From assembly GCA_012744475.1 (NCBI GenBank), contig JAAYBV010000035.1, positions 1 to 44,048 of the forward strand: DNA of 44,048 bases. Direction: 5' to 3'. The notes under the pieces are model-generated. The model had not been told where the DNA came from. It did no database searches and worked only from the letters and a program-made list of their open reading frames with translations. This stretch comes from Phycisphaerae bacterium (GTDB lineage Bacteria; Planctomycetota; Phycisphaerae; Sedimentisphaerales; Anaerobacaceae). Position numbers and translations under genes: made by a program. Below, piece by piece: positions 26,056 to 34,172 of the stretch (positions within the stretch are counted from its first letter, which is position 1; every line of letters starts with the position of its first letter).

Positions 26056-27165
26056 TCACACCCTGCGCTCCGTGACGCCGAGGCCGGGGCCGGCGGGCAG
26101 GACCAGGCGGCCGTGACCGACGGTGACGCCGGCGAAGGGGTCGTCGGCGATCAGGAGGTTGCCATCGAGGTCGGCGTAGTCGATCAGCGGACTGAGGTGG
26201 GCGGCAGCAGTGATCGACACGGAGCTGGCGATCATGCAGCCCAACATGATCTTCAGGCCCAAGGCGCGGGCCACGTGGATCATCCGCAGGGCCTCTTGGA
26301 TTCCGCCGGATTTCATCAGCTTGATATTGATCCCGTCATAGGCTTGGGCAAGCTCGGGAATATCGGCGGCGCGCTTGACTGCCTCATCCGCGATGATCGG
26401 AATGTCCACGCGGTCGCGCAGCCAGGCGGTTTCTTCGAGCATTCCTGCAGGCATCGGCTGCTCGATCAGCTCGACGCCCAGGTCCTGGAGCCAGCGAATC
26501 CTGTCGAGCGCGGTTTGCCTGTCGCGCCAGCCTTCGTTGGCATCGACGCGAAGCGGACAGTTCGTGACATCGCGCACGGCGGCCAGGATTTCGGCATCGT
26601 TGTCGCGGCCGACCTTGATCTTGAGGACAGGAAACTCGGCGGCTTCCCGGACCTTCTGCCTCACGACGTCCGGCGTATCGATCCCGATCGAGAACGTCGT
26701 GACGGGCGTCTGGCTTCCGTCCAGGCCGAGCAACTGGTAGAGCGGCACGTTCAGCTTGCGGCCTACCCAATCGAGAACCGCCATGTCGAGCGCAGCGCCG
26801 GCGCACGTCTGGTCCTTCGTGAAGGTCTCCCATCGCCGGCGCAGATCGACGTACTCGAACCAGTCGCTCGATTCGAACAAGGGCCGGGCCTGCTCCAGAA
26901 CACCCATGGTCTTCTCGGCGCTCTCGCCGTAGCGGACGTTTGGCGCCGCCTCGCCCCAGCCAACCACGCCGTCCCGCTCGATCCGCACAAAGACGTTGTC
27001 CTTGTAGTCGCTCGAATTTCGCGCGATCGTCCAGGTGTGCTTCAGCGTCAGGCGCTTCACACTCAACGAGAATCGCGGCCGTTCGCCGGCGAGCAAGGGG
27101 CGCGCTGCCCCTGCCAGGCCTGCGGCGGCAAGTGTCTTCAACATGTCTCTGCGTGCGATCTTCAT
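26056..27165 (-). CDS. Tat-exported dipeptide epimerase-like enolase-superfamily protein
   Basis: 369 aa. The N-terminus MKIARRDMLKTLAAAGLAGA is a twin-arginine signal (R-R-D-M-L-K). The enolase-superfamily muconate-lactonising subgroup barrel has an intact active site: LKIKVG (K-x-K, about 195-199), RVDANEGW (Asp, about 222), LIEQPMP (Glu), IIADEAVK (Asp) and NIKLMKSGG (second-side Lys), ending with DLDG. That set is diagnostic of L-Ala-D/L-Glu-type dipeptide epimerases. Most are cytoplasmic and act in murein-peptide recycling; an exported version would act in the periplasm. It is the third gene of a tight operon (25-base gap) with two secreted glycan-type proteins. Start chosen for AAGGGA and for the Tat signal. 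Confidence 0.88.
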   Translation of the reverse strand: MKIARRDMLKTLAAAGLAGAARPLLAGERPRFSLSVKRLTLKHTWTIARNSSDYKDNVFVRIERDGVVGWGEAAPNVRYGESAEKTMGVLEQARPLFESSDWFEYVDLRRRWETFTKDQTCAGAALDMAVLDWVGRKLNVPLYQLLGLDGSQTPVTTFSIGIDTPDVVRQKVREAAEFPVLKIKVGRDNDAEILAAVRDVTNCPLRVDANEGWRDRQTALDRIRWLQDLGVELIEQPMPAGMLEETAWLRDRVDIPIIADEAVKRAADIPELAQAYDGINIKLMKSGGIQEALRMIHVARALGLKIMLGCMIASSVSITAAAHLSPLIDYADLDGNLLIADDPFAGVTVGHGRLVLPAGPGLGVTERRV

Positions 27166-27190
27166 TCCCTTGCCCTCAGCGATACACATG

Positions 27191-29365
27191 TCACCAGGTC
27201 AGCGTCACGCAAACGCCATCGCAATGGTTGGCGAACTTGACGCGACAGGTCCGCGTTCCCGCGTCCCACGACGGCTCCACTTCGTTCACGGGCTGCCCAT
27301 CCGGCCCGGTCACGGCGATTTCGACCGGCGCGGCGGGCAGCAGAATGCGCATGACGCTCTGCGTGCCTGACGGGCTTTTCGCGACGAAGGAATACGAACG
27401 GCCCTCTGTTCGTTCCTCATACACGCGGCAGGCGGCGGCCAGCACCTTCGGACGGCCGGCGTCCGTCACGCGGCGGAGACTGTAAAGGTATGCCTGCTGG
27501 CCAGGAGCCACCATCTTCTCCGACAGGATCGGCAATTCGGGATCGAACAGGTCGATCACCGGTCCTGCAATCCGCAACGGCTCGGCGGCCACGCTCTCGT
27601 CCATCACCGCGACGATGTCGTATGGCCCGCGCTGCAAACGCAGATGGTTCTTCATTTGCAGCGTCCCTGCCCGCGCATCCTGCTCGTACGCCCGCCGGAC
27701 CATCTCCACGAACGCGCCGTCCTGGTTTGGCTCGAGCACCAGTTCTTTCGGATCACGCCGGACGATGTAGGCGACTCCCCTGCCACACTCGTATCGCTCC
27801 CGGTCGGCGGTCGGCCGAATGTCCAGCAGCTCGAACAGATGCTCGGACGGCGCCTTGTACTGACGGCCATCCGTGTTCCACCACTCCCTGACCTCCTGGA
27901 ACGGATCGTTGTCCCGCCCGTAGTAGATCAGCACGCCGCCCTGTTGGACCCACGCGGCCAGATGCTGGTGAACATCGGGCGACAACGGCTTCATGTTCGC
28001 ATAGCTCATTACCAGGACGCGAACGTCCGTGAGCGTGCCGGCAAAGCCCAGGTTCTCCATGTGGACCGTCTGAACGGGCACGCCGCGTTTGAGCAGAGGC
28101 AGCGCCATGCCGTAGAAATTCGACAGCTGCGGGTCCTCGTACTCCTTGTGCGTGGGAAACCGCTGGAACATCATTGAATTGCCCAGCAGTACGCCGATGC
28201 CGTGACTGCCGTCGATTCGGTTGTCGGAGAGAGGCATGTCGTTGAGCGAGTTGACCATCACCTGCATCTGCGTCGCATAGGCCCTGGAGATCGGCTGCGT
28301 CACATCACTGCCTTCGACCTTGAAGCGGCCGCGATAGATGCGGCTCGGCCATGGCATCACCTCATAGCTGTCGACCATCGGGTACATCAGCTGCGCCGTG
28401 AACGTCGCCTGATAGTTGCGCCTATAGTCGTCCCACGTGCGGGGCCAGTCCTCAACCGGATCGGTGAGGAAGAAGACCTTGCGTCCGGTGGGCGCGGTCA
28501 TCGAAACCATCGAGCCGTATTCAAGGAACGCGTTCTCGAAGACGCGCTCCTGGCGGACGCCGTTGAAGAAGACCGGCTCGCGGCTGGTGCCCGTCCAGAC
28601 CTGGGCGATGTATCCGTCCATCCCCGGCAGCGCCGCCAGACTCGCCTCGGGGCTGACGATCCGCCAGGCCGAGTAGTTCAGCAGCGAATGGGTGGGCACG
28701 TAGCACCGCACGCGCGTGCCCTTGCTCTCGCTGTACGCCTTGGCGTACGCGAACACCTCTTTGAGAGCGTCGAAGTAAAGCTGATACTTGAGCTTCGACG
28801 ACAGGTACGTCGCTTCGGGCGATTCGTGCTGGGCCATCCAGGGGAAGCCATAGTGGCTCTGCCACTGCTTCTTGAACGATTCGCTGTAGCCGGCGCGGGC
28901 CCAGAACTCGGGTTCTTCAAGATGGATGGCGACAACACCCGCGTCGACGGCCTGCCTGACGAGCGACTTGACGTAGGCGATATACGCCGGCGACGGCACG
29001 ACGTAGGGAACGTTGCGTCCGTGCCAGATGATCTCGCCGTTGCGCTCGACTTGGCCATCCTCGTTATGCGTGACGCCATCGAACTTGCCGGTGAAGTAGT
29101 CCTGATAGCCACCCCAGGCAATCCCGGTCATGAAGTGCGTGACATAGCCGCGATCGTGCCAGCCGGCCAGCCGCGAGGCGAAGCTATCGTTCATGCCATA
29201 AATGATGGCGACATCCGAACGGACATCCAGTTCCGGCGCCCACGGCGCAGCGACCTGAAAACACGTCTTCTCAGCGGCGTGGGCCAGCATCGGCACCTGC
29301 GCCTGCGCGCCGATGGCCAGAACCAGCACCACAGCCCACGCGACATCACGGCTTCTTCTGGTCAT
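27191..29365 (-). CDS. Secreted TIM-barrel + amidotransferase-like protein of unknown family
   Basis: About 724 aa with a signal peptide (VAWAVVLVLAIGAQAQ). I do not recognise a named family. Residues 40-330 look like a glycosidase-type barrel: DVAIIYGMND, GYVTHFMTGIAWGGYQDYF, AGVVAIHLEEPEFWARAGY with a paired Glu at about 147. Residues about 390-490 resemble the class-I amidotransferase/beta-galactosidase trimerisation fold (GVLLGNSMMF, LVMSYANMKPL, VQQGGVLIYYG). The C-terminus is beta-rich. This domain order recalls GH42-like enzymes, but the catalytic pair cannot be assigned. It follows the lipoprotein gene by 23 bases. AAGGA precedes the ATG. Confidence 0.75.
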   Translation of the reverse strand: MTRRSRDVAWAVVLVLAIGAQAQVPMLAHAAEKTCFQVAAPWAPELDVRSDVAIIYGMNDSFASRLAGWHDRGYVTHFMTGIAWGGYQDYFTGKFDGVTHNEDGQVERNGEIIWHGRNVPYVVPSPAYIAYVKSLVRQAVDAGVVAIHLEEPEFWARAGYSESFKKQWQSHYGFPWMAQHESPEATYLSSKLKYQLYFDALKEVFAYAKAYSESKGTRVRCYVPTHSLLNYSAWRIVSPEASLAALPGMDGYIAQVWTGTSREPVFFNGVRQERVFENAFLEYGSMVSMTAPTGRKVFFLTDPVEDWPRTWDDYRRNYQATFTAQLMYPMVDSYEVMPWPSRIYRGRFKVEGSDVTQPISRAYATQMQVMVNSLNDMPLSDNRIDGSHGIGVLLGNSMMFQRFPTHKEYEDPQLSNFYGMALPLLKRGVPVQTVHMENLGFAGTLTDVRVLVMSYANMKPLSPDVHQHLAAWVQQGGVLIYYGRDNDPFQEVREWWNTDGRQYKAPSEHLFELLDIRPTADRERYECGRGVAYIVRRDPKELVLEPNQDGAFVEMVRRAYEQDARAGTLQMKNHLRLQRGPYDIVAVMDESVAAEPLRIAGPVIDLFDPELPILSEKMVAPGQQAYLYSLRRVTDAGRPKVLAAACRVYEERTEGRSYSFVAKSPSGTQSVMRILLPAAPVEIAVTGPDGQPVNEVEPSWDAGTRTCRVKFANHCDGVCVTLTW

Positions 29366-29388
29366 ATGGAATCCTTGCCGCCTCCGAC

Positions 29389-30858
29389 TCACTTGCCTGC
29401 CGGGAAAACGGGCCGCGCGACACCTTCCATGCCTTCGGGCTGCTCACCCACCTTGGCGATCAGGAAATGACGCCCTGTGGCCTCGCCGTCGTTGGCTTCG
29501 AACTGGAGAACGAAAACGCCGGGCTGGGAAAACGTCGCCTGCGTCTTCAGAGCGGCCGGCGCTGCGAGTTTCACAGCATCGGCCTGGCCCTGGATCAGCG
29601 ACCACGCGTATGTCAGCTTGCCCGAAGGTTTCCCGTCGTCCACGACCGAGCCGCTTAATGTCACGGTGCCGCCCTGCTCGGCGAGTTGGACGTCAGGTCC
29701 GGCGTATACGTCCGGCGGCTGATTCGGCGCGTTCGGGTCCCGCACGTCGAGACCGAACATGTTGCGATAACACACGTGTGCGATCTCGCCTTCTCGCGTC
29801 CGCTCGTCCGCGATCGCCAAGGCGGGTCGAAGTCCCTGCCCTGTCAGGCAGCTCTCGGCGAAGACGTTGTAGACACCGCCGCCTATCTCGCCCGCGATCG
29901 AGATGGCCGTCTCGGCGTTGAAAGTGCAATCGTGGACATAAATGTTGCGGCTCGGCCAGCCCATCTCGCGGCCCTCGCGCCCGGCGCCCGACTTGATGGA
30001 GACACACGCCCCGTGGTTGGCAATGGCCACGCCGTGAACCCGCACGTACTCGCAGGAATCGAGAACAATCCCATCGTTGTCGGGGTTGTGGGAGTCGATC
30101 CGGGTGTTACGGATCGTGACGTTCTTCGAGTAGATCGGATGCAGGCACCAGAACGGCGAATCGACGATCGTCACACCCTCCACCAGCACGTTCGTGCACC
30201 CGAGGAATCCGATCATGCTGGGCCGCAGGAAGTAGCCATCCCCCAGGAACCGGTCCACTACGGGCGTCCCCTCGTCGTTCCAGCGGCGCAGCGTCTCGAT
30301 GCCCTTGTCCTCCTTCCGGGCCCACGTGCTCCACGCATCCTTTGCCTGGCCGTCCAGAGTCCCGGTTCCGGTCAAGGCGACGTTCTTGCGACGATAGGCA
30401 TAAATGAACGGGCAGTAGTTGTAGATCTGCGTCCCTTCCCATCGCGTCAGGACCAGCGGCAGGTAGTCGTCGTACTTCGACCCGAACTTCAGGCGCGCCC
30501 CTTCGGCCAGATGCAGCTCCATGTCATTGACCAGATAGAGCGGACCGTTGACGAGGTAGGTGCCCGCCGGAACGATCACACGTCCTCCGCCCGCTTCCTC
30601 ACACGCGGCGATCGCCGCCATGATCGCAGGCCGGCAATCGGTTGTGCCATCGGCCACCGCCTCGAACTTCGTGATGTCGAAGTCGCGGCTCGGAATGTTC
30701 GGCTCGCCGATCTGCGCCAGGATGTCGGGCACCTGCGCCCACGAACCCGTATACTTCGATTCAGCGGCCGTCCCGCCCTTGCGGCACCCGCCGCCGACTG
30801 CAACAAGCGCCAGCGTGACAGCCACGGACACCAACGCTGTCCAGTATTTGTTTCTCAT
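29389..30858 (-). CDS. GH28-fold lipoprotein lacking catalytic residues, with PKD-like domain
   Basis: 489 aa. The lipobox VAVGGGC (Cys at about 25) marks a lipoprotein. The beta-helix is closely built like the GH28 protein at 20972 (DDYLPLVLTRWEG, YAYRRKNVALTGTGTLDGQAKDAW, SPFWCLHPIY). The catalytic set is gone: the Asp pair region reads NHGACVSIKSG instead of xGDDCxxIKSG, the GHG-His region reads NAETAISIAGE, and the RIK region reads ALAIADE. Only the NxDG aspartate (DNDGI) remains. A PKD/Ig-like domain (about 375-475; AGPDVQLAEQGGTVTLSG) is appended. It probably binds rather than cuts pectin-type chains (inference). First gene of the operon with the barrel protein and epimerase. Confidence 0.82.
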   Translation of the reverse strand: MRNKYWTALVSVAVTLALVAVGGGCRKGGTAAESKYTGSWAQVPDILAQIGEPNIPSRDFDITKFEAVADGTTDCRPAIMAAIAACEEAGGGRVIVPAGTYLVNGPLYLVNDMELHLAEGARLKFGSKYDDYLPLVLTRWEGTQIYNYCPFIYAYRRKNVALTGTGTLDGQAKDAWSTWARKEDKGIETLRRWNDEGTPVVDRFLGDGYFLRPSMIGFLGCTNVLVEGVTIVDSPFWCLHPIYSKNVTIRNTRIDSHNPDNDGIVLDSCEYVRVHGVAIANHGACVSIKSGAGREGREMGWPSRNIYVHDCTFNAETAISIAGEIGGGVYNVFAESCLTGQGLRPALAIADERTREGEIAHVCYRNMFGLDVRDPNAPNQPPDVYAGPDVQLAEQGGTVTLSGSVVDDGKPSGKLTYAWSLIQGQADAVKLAAPAALKTQATFSQPGVFVLQFEANDGEATGRHFLIAKVGEQPEGMEGVARPVFPAGK

Positions 30859-30933
30859 GGTCCGTCTGCTCCAGATCCGTCGTTGAGATAAAGCCATTGT
30901 CCATCCTTTTTCGCATTTTGGCGTTTCACAAAT

Positions 30934-30965
30934 CGCAATCGGGCGAAACGAGCCTGCCCGATGCG
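30934..30965. promoter_or_regulatory. Inverted repeat in leader of lipoprotein operon
   Basis: CGCAATCGGGC (30934-30944) pairs with GCCCGATGCG (30956-30965) with one bulged base. It lies just downstream of the predicted minus-strand start and in the divergent region, so it could be an operator or an RNA hairpin. Confidence 0.35.
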
Positions 30966-30978
30966 GCAATCGGCGTCA

Positions 30979-31007
30979 ATTATGCCCGTGCGCCGCACGC
31001 GTGGGAA
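30979..31007 (-). promoter_or_regulatory. Candidate promoter for lipoprotein operon
   Basis: Minus-strand TTCCCA (31002-31007), 17-base spacer, CATAAT (30979-30984). The implied leader is about 115 bases. Confidence 0.45.
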
Positions 31008-31038
31008 GCGTTTTATCGCATTTGCCCTTGAAGAACGC

Positions 31039-31068
31039 TTGCATTGGCCCGCATCGAACCGGTATCCT
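31039..31068 (+). promoter_or_regulatory. Candidate promoter for GH51 gene
   Basis: TTGCAT (31039-31044), 18-base spacer, TATCCT (31063-31068), about 58 bases before the ATG. Confidence 0.4.
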
Positions 31069-31126
31069 CGTGTCCCGACAAGAAGGTCTGATCCATCAAT
31101 GTCACTCATTTGAAAGGGACACAGCC

Positions 31127-33097
31127 ATGCAGCTCCCCATCCGTTTCCTCCTGCTAACGGGCCTGTGCCTGTTGACTATCCCGGCGGCGGGCGTCCGTGC
31201 ACAGGACGCGGCGCCGGCCTCCGCCACTGTCGAAGCCACGATCTCGATCGATGCGGCCGACAAGACCGAGCCAATCTCGCCGTATATCTATGGCCAGTTC
31301 ATCGAGCACCTGGGCCGCTGCATCTACGGCGGCATCTGGGCCGAGATGCTCGAAGACCGCAAGTTCTATTTCTCCGTGCCAGCCGAGGGCGACATCTGGC
31401 GACTGACCCGTGCTCAGGCCCGCGTGCTGGCGGCCTCCCCGTGGAAGGTGATCGGCCCGGAAGGCACGGTGAAGATGGTCAAGGAGGACGCCTTCGTGGG
31501 CGAGCACACGCCGCAGATCACCGCCCCCGGCGGCCGGCCCGTCGGCATCTATCAGGAAGAGCTGGGCCTCATCCAAGGCAAGAACTACACAGGCTACATC
31601 TACCTGGCCGGTGACGGCAAGGTCGGCCCTGTCGTGGTCAGCCTCATCTGGGGCGATGCCGAGTCCGACAAGGACACCGTCACGATCACGAAAGTGCGCG
31701 ACAAATACACCAAGAGCCCGCTGAAATTCACCGCGGGCAAGGGTACGGACAACGCCCGCCTGGAGATCACCATGTCGGGCGAGGGCACGCTCAAGATCGG
31801 CTGCGTCTCCCTGATGCCCGCCGACAACGTCGAGGGCTTCCGCAAGGACACGCTCGAATTGCTCCGGCAGCTCGACTCGCCGGTCTACCGCTGGCCCGGC
31901 GGCAACTTCGTCAGCGGCTACGACTGGCGCGACGGGCTGGGGGACCGCGACAGGCGGCCGACCCGCACCAATCCCGCCTGGACCGGCATCGAGACCAACG
32001 ACATGGGCATGGACGAGTTCATCCGGTTCTGCCGCCTGATCGACACCGAACCGATGATTGCGGTCAACACAGGCTTCGGCGACGCCTACTCGGCGGCCGC
32101 ACAGGTCGAATACGCCAACAGCTCGGCCGACACGCTCATGGGCAAGTGGCGGGCGAAGAACGGCCACCCCAAGCCGTACGGCGTCAAGTGGTGGTGCGTC
32201 GGGAACGAGATGTGGGGCAACTGGCAACTCGGATACATGTCGCTGAACCACTACGTCCTGAAGCACAACTGGATCGAGCAGAAGATGCGTGAGGTCGACC
32301 CGGCGATCAAGACCGTCGGTTCCGGCGACATCGGTCGCGACGGCCGCTGGTCGAGGGGCATGCTGACCAGTTGCGCCGACCACATGGACCTGCTCAGCGA
32401 GCACTTCTACTGCCGCGACAAGGAGGACATCCCCGAGCACGTCCAGCAGATCCCGGACCAAGTCAAGCGGATCGCGGACGCCCATCGTGAATACCGCAAG
32501 ACGATCCCCGCGCTGGAGGGCAAGGACATCCGGGTGGCGCTCGACGAGTGGAATTACTGGTATGGCCCGCACGTCTTCGGCGAGCTGGGCACGCGGTATT
32601 TTCTGAAGGACGCGCTGGGCATCGCGGCGGGACTCCACGAGTGCTTCCGCAACACGGACATCATCTACATGGCCAATTACGCCCAGACGGTCAACGTGAT
32701 CGGCTGCATCAAGACCACCAAGACCGCGGCCGATTTCGACTCGACGGGCCTGCCTCTGATGCTGTACCGCAAGCAGTTCGGAACCGTCCCGGTGGCGGTC
32801 AAGCACGAAGCGGCGCCGCTCGATGTCTCGGCGGCGCTGACCGCCGACGGCAAGGCGCTGACGGTGGGCATCGTGAACCCGACGCCGGACACGTACCGGC
32901 TCAGGCTGGAGTTGGATAACGTCGCTGCCGCCGGCGCCGCCCAGACCTGGATCATCGCAGGCGACGACCCGATGGCCTACAACCAGCCGGGCGAACCCCG
33001 CAACGTCGACATCGCCAGCACCGACCCCACCGACCTGACCGGCCCCATTGCCGTCAAGCCGCTGAGCATCACGCTGCTCCGCGCCCCCGTCAAGTAG
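31127..33097 (+). CDS. Secreted GH51 alpha-L-arabinofuranosidase
   Basis: 656 aa with signal peptide (FLLLTGLCLLTIPAAGVRAQ). The N-terminal part has the family start ISPYIYGQFIEHLGRCIYGGIW; an inserted carbohydrate-binding-like beta domain lies at about 80-235; the TIM barrel follows with YRWPGGNFVSGYDWRDG. The acid/base Glu is in WWCVGNEMWG (about 358) and the nucleophile Glu in RVALDEWNYWYG (about 473). A C-terminal beta-sandwich closes the protein. GH51 enzymes remove arabinofuranose side chains from arabinan, arabinoxylan and pectin. Single-gene unit with AAGGGA upstream and a strong terminator downstream. Divergent from the lipoprotein operon, so both may share regulation. Confidence 0.95.
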   Translation: MQLPIRFLLLTGLCLLTIPAAGVRAQDAAPASATVEATISIDAADKTEPISPYIYGQFIEHLGRCIYGGIWAEMLEDRKFYFSVPAEGDIWRLTRAQARVLAASPWKVIGPEGTVKMVKEDAFVGEHTPQITAPGGRPVGIYQEELGLIQGKNYTGYIYLAGDGKVGPVVVSLIWGDAESDKDTVTITKVRDKYTKSPLKFTAGKGTDNARLEITMSGEGTLKIGCVSLMPADNVEGFRKDTLELLRQLDSPVYRWPGGNFVSGYDWRDGLGDRDRRPTRTNPAWTGIETNDMGMDEFIRFCRLIDTEPMIAVNTGFGDAYSAAAQVEYANSSADTLMGKWRAKNGHPKPYGVKWWCVGNEMWGNWQLGYMSLNHYVLKHNWIEQKMREVDPAIKTVGSGDIGRDGRWSRGMLTSCADHMDLLSEHFYCRDKEDIPEHVQQIPDQVKRIADAHREYRKTIPALEGKDIRVALDEWNYWYGPHVFGELGTRYFLKDALGIAAGLHECFRNTDIIYMANYAQTVNVIGCIKTTKTAADFDSTGLPLMLYRKQFGTVPVAVKHEAAPLDVSAALTADGKALTVGIVNPTPDTYRLRLELDNVAAAGAAQTWIIAGDDPMAYNQPGEPRNVDIASTDPTDLTGPIAVKPLSITLLRAPVK

Positions 33098-33128
33098 CGT
33101 CCAAACGGCATAGTCCGTTAGCGCCCCG

Positions 33129-33167
33129 GAGGCCGTCGCCCCTCACGCGACGGCCTCTCTTCTTCTG
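33129..33167 (+). terminator. Intrinsic terminator after GH51 gene
   Basis: An 11-bp perfect stem (33129-33139 with 33147-33157) and 7-base loop is followed by TCTTCTTCT, 32 bases after the stop. Confidence 0.75.
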
Positions 33168-33291
33168 GGGCACAAGCGTTGGCCCGATACCCGCGTGGTC
33201 AGGCCAACAATCGTTTGCCTCTGCATCCGGTCAGTGCTACAATCCCGGCGTGTGCGTTTCTCGGCAGGGCCAACTTGGAGCATGTGTACAG

Positions 33292-33677
33292 ATGGTCGAC
33301 AAGGTCGTGCAAAACTGGCTTTCGCTCGCGGAGTATGATCTGGCTACCGCGGAGGCCATGCTACAGACTCGTCGCTATCTGTACGTCGCTTTCCTGTCCC
33401 AGCAGGCGAGAAGATCCTGAAGGCCTGCTATGTGAAATACCGCGCGTCCACGCCGCCTTATACGCACAACCTCCTGCGTCTCGTGGCGGAGTTGCCGTGG
33501 AAAGACGAGGCAGGCTCCCAAAGGATGGAGGCAATGGAACGGCTCAACTCGCACTACATTGAGTCTCGGTATACCGAAGATATCGCGGAGCTGACGCGTG
33601 TCTTGACTGATACAGAAGCGGAACGTCTGCTGGAATCGGCGAGGGAGCTATTCGAATGGATCAAGGCCAGGCTGTAG
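33292..33677 (+). pseudogene. Frameshifted HEPN-domain gene (toxin-side partner of MNT)
   Basis: From the ATG the frame encodes VQNWLSLAEYDLATAEAMLQ ... RYLYVAFLSQQA, the normal N-terminal half of a HEPN protein, then hits TGA at 33418. The second half continues in another frame from 33408 (EKILKACYVKY ... PPYTHNLLRLVAELPW to LFEWIKARL). The family normally reads 'QAxEKxLKA' without a break, so a few bases (one or four) are missing near 33405-33408. No slippery sequence is apparent, so programmed frameshifting is unlikely. It is either a real inactivation or an assembly error. Intact HEPN proteins of this kind are RNases or RNA-binding toxins held in check by an MNT partner, here encoded with a 22-base overlap. 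Confidence 0.8.
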
Positions 33678-33979
33678 TCCGCGAGACCATCCTGAGGTTC
33701 TACGAGTCGGCGCGGCAGTTGTTCCCGATAAAGAAGGTGCTGCTGTACGGCTCCCACGCCAAAGGGCAGGCAGGTCCCGACAGCGATATCGATGTGGCCG
33801 TCGTCGTTGACGAGACGGACCACTCCAGACGCATGGACATCACGGCCGGCCTGTTCCATGCGGCCTTCGCCGTCGACGCCGCCATCGAGCCCAAGTGCGT
33901 CTTTTGGGACGAGTACCGCAGCCCTGCCACCGCCAGCATCTTGTCCGAGATCCTTGACAGCGCCATCGAAATCGTCTGA
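33656..33979 (+). CDS. MNT-domain nucleotidyltransferase (antitoxin type)
   Basis: 107 aa minimal nucleotidyltransferase. The motif GSHAKGQAGPDSDIDVAVV (about 32-50) contains the G-S and D-x-D metal site; a third acidic position lies further on (around EPKCVFWDE). MNT proteins of HEPN/MNT pairs AMPylate or block the HEPN toxin (type VII toxin-antitoxin). This copy is intact while its partner gene is broken. The ATG lies inside the end of the HEPN frame, so expression was probably coupled. Confidence 0.88.
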   Translation: MDQGQAVVRETILRFYESARQLFPIKKVLLYGSHAKGQAGPDSDIDVAVVVDETDHSRRMDITAGLFHAAFAVDAAIEPKCVFWDEYRSPATASILSEILDSAIEIV

Positions 33980-34047
33980 CCCACTTCTCGGAACTCGTCA
34001 CCCAGTGTGCCGCTCCGCACTACGCAGTGGCTTGCCGCGACATACTT

Positions 34048-34076
34048 TTGGAGATCGGAGGGAAGAAAGGTATTAT
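34048..34076 (+). promoter_or_regulatory. Candidate promoter for HNH/AP2-like fragment
   Basis: TTGGAG (34048-34053), 17-base spacer, TATTAT (34071-34076), about 97 bases before the ATG. Confidence 0.4.
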
Positions 34077-34172
34077 GGAAGGAGATGGGAAACGGCCGCC
34101 CACGTGGATCGCGAGAGGTCTTGGCGATCAGAAGGCTGAAAGACAGGCAGTGCAAACGGAGGCGAGCGAAGT

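Noticed and set aside
31154-32806. 550-codon minus-strand frame opposite the GH51 gene
   Set aside because: Shadow of a gene with both catalytic glutamates in place.
33292-33420. Programmed frameshift to express full-length HEPN
   Set aside because: No slippery heptamer, no downstream pseudoknot apparent; a plain indel is simpler.
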